Shown here: piece by piece, positions 18,401-29,279 of the stretch | Layout of the letters: the number at the start of each line of letters is the position of its first letter | Position numbering within the stretch: the first letter of the stretch is position 1 | Assembly (NCBI GenBank): GCA_910592005.1 | Contig: CAJVPP010000587.1 | Location: 1 to 29,351, forward strand | Direction: 5' to 3' | DNA: 29,351 nucleotides | Source of the DNA: Funneliformis mosseae | Lineage: Eukaryota > Glomeromycota > Glomeromycetes > Glomerales > Glomeraceae | Made by a program: the position numbers and the translations under genes | The notes under the pieces: generated by a model | Told to the model about the DNA's origin: nothing | Databases searched by the model: none | The model's input: the letters and a program-made list of their open reading frames with translations, nothing else

Positions 18401-21400
18401 ATGCATCTTAATACGTCACATCACCGTCGTTTCCATTGTTCCCTTCCAATTGTTGTCATTGCAATTCTAATCTTTTCCAAATTCCCAACATTTTGTGTGG
18501 CATATGACACATCTTTGACCCATTTGGAGGATCCAGCAAGAAAATTATACCTTTTCGATAGTTATACAGAGAAGGACGGGACCCTTTTGATCCAGTTTGC
18601 CCATTATAATAACCTTGACCAAACATGCATTGATCCCGAAATAAATTTAAGAATTGTATTTCCGGATGGGACCGTCAAGTCGTTGGAGTTCACTGATCAA
18701 GTTCCAGATTATAATTTTTGCATGTTGGAAAAAGTTTTCATGAATTATTTTATCAATAAACATCTGATCCTCATAACATATTTTAACGGAACGGATGAAG
18801 CGACAACTATACATACAGGAATGGTAATTGATTTGGATGGAAATATTTTGCAGTTCATTGAGTTGGGAATTGGAATTGGAAATGTTAATCGTAATATTAA
18901 CGAAGAAACTGGATTTATGTGGACTCGTCTTGTAAATGGTACTGCAATCGCATGGTCACGATTTGCACCGATGCCTTCCAACCCTAAACAAATCATAAAG
19001 ATTGGATCGGGTTTTTTCTCAACTCCCAATCCGTCATCGATCATTAGATCGTACGATATGTTTAGCTCAAGCGATGGTGGTAACGGTCTCATCCTTGTGA
19101 CCAAACCTTTAAAAACTTCCAATGATCCCGTCTCGGACCCGGCTTGGGAAGTTTACGCGATTTTTATGGATAAAACCGCATCGGAAATCAGCGCACCGTA
19201 TTTAATCTATCAATCACCGATCGATTGGTTTAACGTGGAATTTGGTTTTTGTCGGAAAACAGCAAATGGTCAAGGTTATAATTGTTTAATGTTTATTGAA
19301 ACGGTAGATGCTCCGAAACAACCACCGCTGCCTAAAGCAAAAGAAGTGACAAATGTTCAAACGACTTCGATGCGTTATCGATTAACATTTTTAACCAGCG
19401 GTTCTGTAACAAGTATTAAAAAGTTAGATATGGGCAAGCGACCTCCTAATGAAAAGGTTGACACCTTTAACGTTTTATTTGATGGAGGATTTCTGGTTAC
19501 TTATGATCTGGGTGATAATAAAAAAAATGGAATGTTTTTAACGCAGGATGGTGAATATGACGGGGAATGGGAAGGTTTTAATGGTGATATCATTCATTAT
19601 GCATATATTGAAAGTAATGATACGATGTGGGGAATGTTTTACCAAGTGGATGCTGCTAGCTGGACCATAATGACCAATCCTTTACGTGACAGAAATATAA
19701 TTTATAGTAAGTTTTCTATATATATATATATTTATATATATTTTTCGAATGTTGTCAAAAACAAAAAGGGAGGAAAAAATATTGATTTTTACATTAAGAA
19801 TATAAACACAGAAATCCAAATATCCTTGAAACGACGCCCACTGACATGACCATAGGATCCAAAAGTTTAGATAGTATCTCAATACAATACGATAAACCCA
19901 TATTGTTTTCGTCCGGAAACATCTCAATTTATCAGGTTATTGATAATTTGAATGACTTATTACGCCAATCATATTCCGGAATATCTGGATACGCTTCAAT
20001 TTCAGACAACACAACAGTGAACATCGAAGTATTTCCAAGCACTTTTAATAATCCAAGCGCAAGTTATTTCGTCACAATTGACGATAACTTTGTCAGCTCT
20101 AAAAAATTCAACGAGGCGATAATGGGAATCAACAAGAGAATTTGGTTTTTAAATACATCCATGCAAGAACCTGATCCGTGCAAATGTAAGTTAAGAGATG
20201 ATTTATATCTAGCGAATCAACTTGGTCGTAATTCTTATATTGAATTTCTATTATTATCAGCATCGGCTTCTGTATTATTGAGGTTTAATGCCGTTGGAAC
20301 AAAATATCTTAAATATCTCGATTCGGATGAAGTTAGCATCTTTTATAATGAACTAATGAATGAATTTTCTGAAATCATTCCTATCGAAAGATCTAGGTTA
20401 TCTGATACGGGAAAATTTCAAAATGATCCCTTTGATTCTAATAATTTTGTTCTCATGCAAGTGAGAATATTACAACCAGATGAAAGAACAAAACCGTGTG
20501 CTAAAGACATTGTGGGTGTCTTGGACTCTTTAGTTAAAAATAAATATTCCACCCTTATATCGCGATTTCCTCTATCTAGCATGTTGGATGAAAAATATGG
20601 TGTTGTGTTAACGCGTAAGTTATTAATCACAAAATTCAAACCAAAAAATAAAAAAAATAAAAATTGTATTCGCTTCTTACAAATTAACTTTGGATTGTGA
20701 TATTCTTAGCCGAGGGATGGAGTCTTCAAATGAAAATGGGTTTAATATTTATCTTAGGTGGAGCCTTATTGGTTACTATTGTATTCTTTATATTTAGACA
20801 TCGAAATCCTAATGTAAGGAATCATATAATAAGTTGTTTCGGTCGGTTTCTACATAGATTGATCCAATTTATTAATCAATCATTTTGTCCCAATATTTTT
20901 TAGGCACGTAATTTTTTCATCTTTTCATTCGCATTAATCATTTTTGATTTTATTTTGGACATAGCATTCATTGTATATAATACACAGTCAGCTTCCTCAT
21001 TATACATACCAAGGTCTTTACTTAATATTTTCTTTGTCATCACTTCTTGCATACATTCTAAATAAATCTTTTACCTTTACCTTCCAGTATTTTGTTTTTA
21101 ATCGGACCAACCGGTTTCAACGCCATTCTCGCATTATACATCATATTAAAAGAACAATCTACAAATGAATCATTTAGAAAGTGGTTCATGACTAATACAA
21201 AAGTTGTATCATTATTGACGATTCTGGCTTCAGCCGATGTAGGAGTCTTAAATATTATTACGTCCAAATTAGCGGGCTTGTCTTATTTTTGTGCACCAAT
21301 GTCAAAGGAAGCCGAAATTAAAGTATTTTGGGGAAGTTTTATTAATATATTTCTTGAAGATGTACCGCAATTTGTCATTAGAGTGAGTTAAACCATTTTA

Positions 21401-22261
21401 TTTATTCGTCATTTATTGGTCAGGCTATTAGGACTACATACAAATATTTTTTTTTTTTTTGACGTTCGATCAAATGAAGTCCTAATATTCTGATCCAATA
21501 AAACAGTTATTGAGTGGGATGATATCGGTCAACTAGCATTTCTACATTTCAAAATCCAATACATTTGATGAACCTTTATTCCGGAACCTATAAAGTAGGT
21601 GAAAATTTTGTTTCGCCCGAAACACGTACGTCGATCGAAGGCCGATACCGGAAACCCACCTGATAGCTATATAACTATATTGTATCATATTCACTAAAAG
21701 AAAAAAATTTTTTTTTTGTAGATTATATATTTACAACAAAATAGTATCATTTACGATCCAATTCCGGTAATTGCTCTAATATCCGCTGGCATTTCAATAT
21801 TATTTAGTCTTATTGGGAGAGGATTTGATGCATTATTTTATAAAATTCCTTTCTCTGAAAGATCAGGGACCGGCAAGAAATTTAAAAATGATGAAAATTT
21901 TTCAAGTGTCGATGATAATTTAAGTAAGTCATCTAATTGTAAGAAAAATGCCTCATCAAATGAAGTTAGTAACAATGTTATAAGGAGAGTTGTAGTATCC
22001 GATGATGATAGTGATATAAAAGTTGAAATACCAGATGAATATAATAATGATATGAAAGAAATTGAAATAATCGATGATAATAATGATATGAAAGAAGTTA
22101 AAAGAATCGATGATAATGATAATGTTACAAAAGATGATAATATAAAAGGTGTTGAAATACCTGACGATAATGATAAGGAAGTTGAAACGCACGATGTTAA
22201 TAATAATGATATAAAGGATGATGTTATAGAAGCTGAAATGCCTCAAGAAAAAAAAAAGTGA
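18401..22261 (+). CDS. Large receptor-like protein: secreted ectodomain, about six TM helices, acidic tail (1056 aa)
   Basis: The model has six exons: 18401-19706, 19799-20614, 20710-20813, 20904-21013, 21088-21382 and 21722-22261. All introns are GT-AG, with phases 1, 1, 0, 2 and 0. The ATG at 18401 is the first in frame. A signal peptide or anchor lies at residues about 15-34 (SLPIVVIAILIFSKFPTFCV). The ectodomain (about 35-715) is rich in β-strand-like segments and NxT/S sites. The part after intron 1 (SISIQYDKPILFSSGNISIY) recalls bacterial Ig-like (SbsA/Big_5-type) domains; this is weak. Membrane segments are at about 718-736, 746-768, 780-799, 817-837, 859-876 and 891-908. The fifth contains LEDVPQF. 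The tail (910-1056) is Asp/Asn/Lys-rich with imperfect repeats around IDDNNDMKEV. Intron 1 is uncertain: a second choice, GTTTTC at 19711 to CACAG at 19811, also keeps the frame. Family and ligand are unknown; a surface sensor or transporter is possible. Confidence 0.7.
21413..21502. repeat. Inverted repeat inside intron 5 of the membrane-protein gene
   Basis: The arm at 21413-21435 (TTATTGGTCAGGCTATTAGG…) pairs with 21478-21501 (…TCCTAATATTCTGATCCAATAA) with few mismatches and a loop of about 42 bases. The intron that holds it is 339 nt, against 74-95 nt for the other four. A small MITE-like insertion, or a hairpin in the intron RNA, would explain both. Confidence 0.6.
22020..22240 (+). repeat. 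Imperfect coding repeat in the acidic tail
   Basis: GATGATAATAATGATATGAA-type segments recur within the last exon, giving repeated Asp-Asp-Asn…Met-Lys-Glu-Val/Ile-Glu blocks of about 13-15 residues. The reverse strand is therefore also open (21956-22246), which is a shadow. Confidence 0.6.
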
Positions 22262-22316
22262 ATGATTAAAAGTTATTATTTAAAATATATATATATAAAT
22301 TTATAGATATTGTGTA

Positions 22317-22497
22317 CAGTCAACTATCTCTAAATGCACCCCCTTGGAAAATTTTAAAAAATGTGCATTTAAAGGGTGTGCATTAAAAAATTTTTTTTAT
22401 ATGATTTCTATATGCTTGGGATTGAACGAGAGCGTGCATTTAGAGAGAAGGTATATAGTGTCTACATTTAGAGAGGGCTCATTTAGAGAGTTGACTG
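22317..22497. mobile_element. Complete pogo-like MITE with TA target duplication (181 bp)
   Basis: The left end CAGTCAACTATCTCTAAATG and the right end (reverse complement) CAGTCAACTCTCTAAATG are inverted copies differing by a two-base insertion. Both are flanked by TA (22315-22316 and 22498-22499). Internal copies of GCATTTA and ATTTAGAGAG give sub-terminal repeats. There is no transposase frame. TA duplication and these ends fit the Tc1/mariner superfamily, pogo group. It lies 55 bases after the stop codon of the membrane-protein gene, so it may be in its 3' UTR. Confidence 0.85.
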
Positions 22498-22499
22498 TA

Positions 22500-22910
22500 T
22501 TTTGTAATATAATTTTTGTTTTATTTGTTTTGATCACATAAATGATTAATTTATATGATTATTTATTTAAATACTTAATAACAATATCAAAGAAACATTA
22601 TTGAGTTTGATTTTTATGTTTAGACCAAAACAATATGTTAAATTTTACTTGAATTTTTTTTATTAATCTAATTATGGTAGTTTTAATCAATAAATTATAT
22701 ACAATTTTATTTTTATCTTATAATTAGCTAAAATTCTCTATTTATATGTATCATTTCTTGCATTTAATCAGAAAAAACTGACTATTTCTTCTGACTTGTT
22801 ATAAAATAATGCTATCCTAGCTGAAAATAATAGGATATGTTCTCTAATATCAAATTTATATACAAAAAATCAGATTTTTAAGTTTTGTTTTTATATATAA
22901 AAATTTTATA
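22500..22910. other. AT-rich, no feature recognised
   Basis: Nothing gene-like or clearly repetitive was seen between two MITEs. Confidence 0.5.
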
Positions 22911-22912
22911 AT

Positions 22913-23060
22913 ATAGGACCTTTGCAATAGAAAAGGGAAAAATGTTTGAAAAAAATAAAAAATAAGTTAATGCAAAAACTCAACATATTTTAACCTAAAT
23001 ATTAAATTTGGTAAAATTGATTTTCTAGCTGTTTCCTACCTTTCCATTAAGGTTTCATAT
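22913..23060 (-). mobile_element. MITE family B, copy 1 (about 148 bp)
   Basis: The left end GGACCTTTGCAATAGAAAAG and the right end (reverse complement ATGAAACCTTAATGGAAAGG) are inverted, with an inner CTAGAAAA-type part. The interior (AAAAAATAAGTTAATGC, then CAACATATTTTAACCTAAA) matches the reverse complement of the interior of 26243-26407, so the two are members of one family in opposite orientation. This copy is more diverged. TATA or TA at both borders may be target duplication. Confidence 0.75.
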
Positions 23061-23420
23061 TATAATTTTACTGATTATATAGTCTAGAAAGTTATTTTAT
23101 ATTATTATTAATTTAAAATAATTCTTATCTAAAAACAAAAAAAATAACATTTAAAAAGCAAGTTAATTCAAAATCTAATATTATTAATAAAAAATTAAAG
23201 TTCAACTTTTGTAAATACTTTTGATTTATTTGCAAAAAAAGAATTAAATAGATTAAAAAATTTTATAAACTATTTGATATAATAAATATGAATAAAATCA
23301 ATTAAATTTATTTCTTGAATACTAATTCTATTTTAAATATATAATTAAAATATTTAATATTATAAATAATATCTTAATTGACTATAATATTAAGATAATA
23401 TTACCTTTTTATAATATAAA
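23061..23420. other. AT-rich, no feature recognised
   Basis: AT-rich sequence with no gene, between MITE B copy 1 and the 581-bp element. Confidence 0.5.
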
Positions 23421-23422
23421 TA

Positions 23423-24003
23423 CAGACCCTCGCCAAAAGTCTTCAATGCTTTTTGGCACAATGTAAAACTTAAAATTTTAAAGTTTATTAAAAAAATTTA
23501 TTAATTTATTTATTAATGTACGATATGCTATACATTTGGTATTAAATAATTAGTACTTAATCAGGCCTTTATTTGCTTCATCACAGCCCGAATTCACTGT
23601 GACAAATCGCTTCAGCTAGCTTCGCTGTAAATCTTTAATTAAGGATAATCGACCAGAACAAAGCTTCAAATTAACAGTTCTGGTGCCATCCATTCTTTTT
23701 AAAGTTCTAAATGCTATTAAAAATTCACAACTAATATTTGTGGCAATAGTCTGGTAACTATTGTCACGTTGATGGCAAAATATATTTCGCTATGTTGTTC
23801 TTTGAATATTTTCGTGGATTTCAGAAGGTAAATTTTATTTTGGTTAAAAATTAAAATAAATAAACTAAACATGCTTTTATTTAGTTTTAATTCAAGCAAA
23901 TAAGGTTAGGTACATTATATGATCGCAGTATTATATAGTCATATAATGTATTCAGTATAAAATAGCTGAAAGATGACGTTTGGAGATTTTTGGCGAAAGT
24001 CTG
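23423..24003. mobile_element. Non-autonomous mariner-like element (581 bp, TA duplication)
   Basis: The ends CAGACCCTCGCCAAAAGTCT and (reverse complement) CAGACTTTCGCCAAAAATCT form inverted terminal repeats of at least 20 bp, flanked by TA on both sides. No DDE/D frame is present; the longest open frame is 60 residues without motifs. An inner palindromic stretch, ACATTATATGATCGC…CATATAATGT (about 23911-23950), may fold into a hairpin. TA duplication and terminal CAG suggest the Tc1/mariner superfamily. Confidence 0.8.
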
Positions 24004-24005
24004 TA

Positions 24006-26242
24006 ATAAAAAAAATTAATTTATTTTATTTTAATAAGTAATAAGAATAAATTTAAATTATACATAATATAAATATTTTCTTTGATTTATTTAACCAATT
24101 TATGATTTACTTTATATAATAAATATTAAATATAAATTTTAACAATATAAATAGAAAGAGAAAAAACTATTATAAAAAAATTTTTTACTTTATAAGTTTA
24201 ATATTATTTTTAGTCTAAAATATAAATGAAAGACTATTAAATACTAGGTAATGTAAACTATTATAATATTCAAAATGTTAAATTATAATATCACAGAAAA
24301 AATAATTTAAGAGTAATCACATATGGAAATCAGATCATATGATAAAACAACATATTAATACATTTTATTGGTTAATCATATGTGAATAGACAGATATTGT
24401 ATCAAAATGAGTATAACTAAAAATGTCTTTAGCTATACTTTAGATAAATTATACAACTTAATAAATTTGCTAGTCAGTCTGTTTGCTTATTGTTTGAGTC
24501 AATGTAGTCTATTATGTATGTGATTGTATACATTTTTACTGATCAATTAAATCATTGTAATTATTTTATTTACACTATTTTATCACTTTAGATATTTTAA
24601 CAGTTTTTGTTACCTAATATTAGTAAATAAATCCAGATTTAATATTAATTTAAAAATTTTTTTTGGTAGTTTTTTTTTCTACTATAAAATATCTATATAA
24701 TACTTATATAAAAATATAATTTAATATAAATTTTATTACTTTATTAAAAGAAATTTTAAGTTTATTAAAATGTTTTTTAAATAACTCAATTTTAAAATTA
24801 AATTTTAAAAATAATTTCTTAAAAATTCATATATTTGTAAAACTTATTAAATCATTTTATTATTAATATCAAATTAATATATAGTAATATTAGTAATGTA
24901 CAATAAAAATTAATAATTAACAAATTATATAACTTTTTTAATTTTAATAGCATTTAATTAAACATAAAAAATAAAGTTTATCAATTACTTTATTATTTTA
25001 AATAAAAATTTATAATAATCATTAAAATTTTTTGAGTAATTATTATAAAGAATATAAAGATATATAGATTTAAAATCTTAGTAAATTAAAAAGTTTTTTT
25101 TAAATAAAAAGTAAAAAAATTTCTAATTAATTTTATAATTAATTTTATATATTTGAAATTATAATATATTAGTAAGATTATTTAAAAAAGTAATAATAAA
25201 TATTATATAATTTTTTTTTAATAATTTTTGCTACTTTTTAACTTTAAAATGATATATTATTTACTTTAGATAGTATATTAGTTATAAAACTAAAGCAATT
25301 TAAAAGTTGTTATTTTTATTATATTTTATTGTATATCTCTTATTAAATATTACAATTCATTTTTAGTCTAAAGATATAAAAATAATTTATAGTTTAAAAT
25401 AAAATTTTATAAATATATATTCAGTTTATTTTAGTTTTAAATTAATAATGTAAAATAATATTAATTATTAGATATTTTTATTTATTTAGTAAAATAAAAT
25501 AAAACTTAATTAATATTAAAATTTTTTTTTTAAATTTAAAAATCATCTTAAAGATTTTAAAGAAAATAATAATTTAATAAAAGTTTTTTAAATTATTAAT
25601 AAAAAAAATATTAACTTAAGAAAATTTTACAAAAAATAAAATTATTAAAAAGAAAGTTAAAAATATTGATGAAAAGGATAATAATTCTAATTAAGAAATA
25701 CCTTTAATAATTTTAAAAAAAAATATTAATAAATTAAAATCTTTTATTAGTTATTTTAATAATAAAATAATATTAAATTTAATACTAATATTTTAATTAT
25801 ATATTTATAATTAATAAAATTATAATAAATTAAATTATAAAATAAAAATACTTATTTTATTTTTTAATAATTATTTTTTTAATTAAATTAGATTTTTTAA
25901 AAGTAAATATAAAATTATAATTATAAACTATATATATTTATTATTATTAATTAAAGATTCTTTAGAAAATAAATAAAATAATAATATATATGTATTTATA
26001 TGATATTTATAAATATTTATTTATGTGAAATAAATTAAATAAAAAAAAAAATTAATTATATAATTTAATATAAATATAATTATAAATAAAATAAAAATTA
26101 TTAATTTAAAAAAAATGAAAATTATAAGTATTTTATAAATATAATATATAATTATAAAAAAAAAAAAATTAAATTTAAAAAATTATTATATAAGCATAAT
26201 TTTTTATAATAAAAATAATGACTAAATATATATTATATAATA
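24006..26242. other. AT desert, CpG-free
   Basis: About 2.2 kb without one CpG dinucleotide by eye and with no coding frame. It consists of A/T homopolymers and ATTATA-type sequence. A fragment at 24365-24394 (TTATTGGTTAATCATATGTG) resembles 28011-28043. Confidence 0.6.
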
Positions 26243-26407
26243 ATATGAGACCTTTGCAATAGAAAAGAAGAAAACTGCTAGAAAAAATCAATTTTATTTT
26301 TATATATCAAATATGATTTTTAGATCAAAATATGTTCAAATTTAGCATTAACTCATTTTTTATTTTTTCTAGCTATTTCTCCTTTTTCTATTGTAAAGTC
26401 CTCATAT
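26243..26407 (+). mobile_element. MITE family B, copy 2 (165 bp)
   Basis: The two ends are inverted for about 44 bases: ATATGAGACCTTTGCAATAG… on the left and, as reverse complement, ATATGAGGACTTTACAATAG… on the right. Both continue through A-rich bases to GCTAGAAAAAA. No coding capacity. It is related to 22913-23060. Confidence 0.85.
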
Positions 26408-26452
26408 ATCATTAAAATCAAAATTTATAATATATTTTACTTTAAATATATA

Positions 26453-26608
26453 TAAGACGGTCAGTAAAAAAAGGGAAAATTTACTTTTTAGTTAATAATT
26501 TTTTTATTGGTTCACTTTGTTGATCATGATCATGTGAACAAAACTAGCTTAATAACTAAAATTACTTAAAATTTGTAGATTTTCCTCTTTTTTATTAATC
26601 ACCTCTTA
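26453..26608. mobile_element. MITE family C (156 bp)
   Basis: The left end TAAGACGGTCAGTAAAAAAA and the right end (reverse complement) TAAGAGGTGATTAATAAAAA are inverted for about 32 bases, and both close with GGAAAAT(T/C)TAC. The centre holds the palindrome GATCATGATCATG. No coding capacity. Short A/T flanks make the target duplication unclear. Confidence 0.7.
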
Positions 26609-28430
26609 TATAATTTAATTATATTATTATATTATAATAACTACAATTATTTTTTAATAAATCTATTAATAAATCTAACTAAATAAAATATTTTATATTG
26701 CTTTTCTTATATATTTTTTAAAAAGTTATAATATTATACAACTTAGAATAATTAATAAAATAATATTTTTTCTAATTTATATGTAAATAATATATTATAT
26801 ATTATATTATTAAAATAAATAAAAATATAAATAAAATTTAGTTTTTAATAATTTTTAAAAAATAATAGAATTTTAATAATTAGTATACTCAAATTATATT
26901 ATTTTATTAATTTTATTTTTTTTATAATTAATAAAATAAAAGTAATAGTAGTATTATCTAATTATCAATTAGGTAAATAAAATATTTAATCAATTAAATA
27001 ACAACTAAGTTTAGTTTAAAATTGATGTTTATTTAAAAGAATCTTTATTTAAATTTTTTCTAAAAGTAAAGAAAAGATATCATATATTTTCTCAAATTTT
27101 ATTTTAGTATTTATTTACAATCTAAATTTTTAATTTAAAAAGTATAAAGATTTTATTAACTAAACCTCAAAATATTTTTTAAAAAATAATTAAAAATATA
27201 TATTTTATATATATAATAATTATATAATAACAAATAAAGTTGTTACTTTTTATTTTTTACAAAGTTTTTTTAGAGTTTTATTTTAAAATTACTTTATTGT
27301 TAACTAATAAAATTGAATTCATTTAAAAGTTCTTTTTATAATAAAATCTTTATTATTTTTAAAATAAGGGTAATTTCTTAAAATTGCAAATTTATATTTT
27401 TAAAACTTTAATTTCAAAAAGTTACCTTTATATAATAATTTTTAAAGTTATTTATAATAAAATTTTTATATTATTTTCTTATTTTATTATGTAAAAATTT
27501 TCTTATTTATAATTAATATTATATCATATTAAAATAATTATTATCTAATTATTTTGTAATAATTCTATAATTAATGATTAAATTATTTTATTAAAATGTT
27601 CTAATTATTATTTAACTATTATTACATTTTCTTCTTATTTCTTTTTTTTAGATCTTTCTTTATTATACCTAATTTAAGTTTATATTATATTTTATCATAG
27701 CTAATAATTCATTTTTTTTATTGATTAATTTGTTTAAGGTTCAGATAATATCAAAATTAATCATTTATTAACTAATTTACAGATTTTCTAATACCTTATA
27801 AATTATAATAAATATATTTTTTTAGTATTTTGTAATAAAAAAAAAAATTTATTTTATAATTTAAGTATGATTTTTAATAAAATAAATCTAGATTTAACTA
27901 TTTAATTTTAGCTGATTTAGACTATTTCAACTAATGATAAAAATATATTAAGTAATGAGAATTATTGAAGTGTCTAAAGCTTAATATTTGATTAGCTGTG
28001 ATATAATACTTATTTGGTAGATTACATGTGAGAATAGACAGTACATATATTTGTATATATAAAAATATATTTAAATATATATATTCTTCAGCTAAAGTTT
28101 CAGACAATAATTCTTCAAACTAATAATATAAATATAACTTTATATTTTTAATAAAAATAATTACCCAAATATGTTTTTTTAATAATATTTTATTTTAATA
28201 AAATTTTTATCTATAAAATAATAATATTAATTTAAAAAATAAAAATATTAATAAAAATACAAAATTTCTTATATTTGATTATTAAACTTTATATTTAAAA
28301 TTTATATATAATTTTATAGTTATAAATTTATTTAATAAATAGTATAAATAATATTATTTTAATTATAAATATTATTTAAAAATAAACCTAATTTTAATAT
28401 AATTTTTAGGCAATTTCTATTTGTACACGA
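26609..28430. other. AT desert with decayed repeats
   Basis: No gene. At 27907-27942 the sequence TTTTAGCTGATTTAGACTAT resembles 451-490. At 27957-28116 a weak inverted pair (GAATTATTG… and …CAATAATTC) brackets a possible 160-bp decayed MITE. Everything else is low-complexity A/T. Confidence 0.45.
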
Positions 28431-28432
28431 GT

Positions 28433-28665
28433 GTATTATACACAGTCATGTAATATGACTGACATTAATATTACTTTTAATAATATAAAGAAATTAAGAA
28501 ATTATCTGCATGATGTCAATGTAACGGTTAATGAGTGATGAATAAGAATTTTTCATTGAAAATTGTCTAAGTTCCTAAAATAAATAGTAAAAACTAAAGA
28601 CAGAGGGATGTGATGCTAATGACAAGTATATGTCATATGATACAGGTACTTACACCCTGTGTAAG
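28433..28665. mobile_element. Candidate decayed short DNA transposon
   Basis: The left part GTACACGAGTGTATTATACA and the right part (reverse complement CTTACACAGGGTGTAAGTAC) share a degenerate TACAC…GTGTA pattern, then a CATGTAATATGAC- or CATATGAC-like block. Internal hairpins CAGTCAT-GTAAT-ATGACTG (28444-28462) and CTTACAC-CCT-GTGTAAG (about 28649-28665) are present. The bases are less AT-rich than the surroundings. Family and limits are uncertain. Confidence 0.4.
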
Positions 28666-29279
28666 CTTAGAAATTTTCTATTAAAATTTTATTTTAGTAA
28701 AAAACACCTAATTGGATTTATTTATCTAAACTCATTTTAAATTTAACAAAACATTTAAATTTTAATTTTCCTAATTTTTATTAAAGTTTTGATAAAATTT
28801 ACATTTTTATAAACTTTAATATAGTTTTATTTTTTTCTAAATTTTGCAGATTTTTAATTAAATTTTATCTTTTACTATTTAAATAATTTGCAAAATCTCT
28901 AGGTTTCATTTAGTAATCTTACATTTAATATTAGATTATTTAACAATAAATATAATAAAAAATATTATTATATTATAATAATTTTTAGAAAATTTTATTA
29001 TGTTGATATATTATAAAATGAATTTAAATTCAATAATCTTATAATCTTTAAAGCTTATATTCTTTATTTATTTTATTATTAATAGTAATATTTAAATTAA
29101 TTTAGTAAATTTTATTTAATATAGTTAACTAAATATATTTAAAATTTTGAATAGATATTAATTAATTCAGATAATCTATCAGATTTAATTTAAAATATTA
29201 GTATCAATTTATAATTTATAATTTAATGTTAGGTTATTTTTTAATTTTAATCTAATTCAATTTCTAATAATTTTATTTA

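Noticed and set aside
18745..19122. 125-codon minus-strand frame
   Set aside because: Antisense shadow of exon 1 of the large membrane-protein gene.
20418..20639. 73-codon minus-strand frame
   Set aside because: Antisense shadow of exon 2 of the membrane-protein gene.
21956..22246. 96-codon minus-strand hydrophobic frame
   Set aside because: Antisense of the GAT/AAT-rich acidic tail, which automatically gives an Ile/Phe/Asn-rich open frame.
22344..22541. 65-codon plus-strand frame
   Set aside because: It lies mostly within the 181-bp MITE and has no conserved motif.
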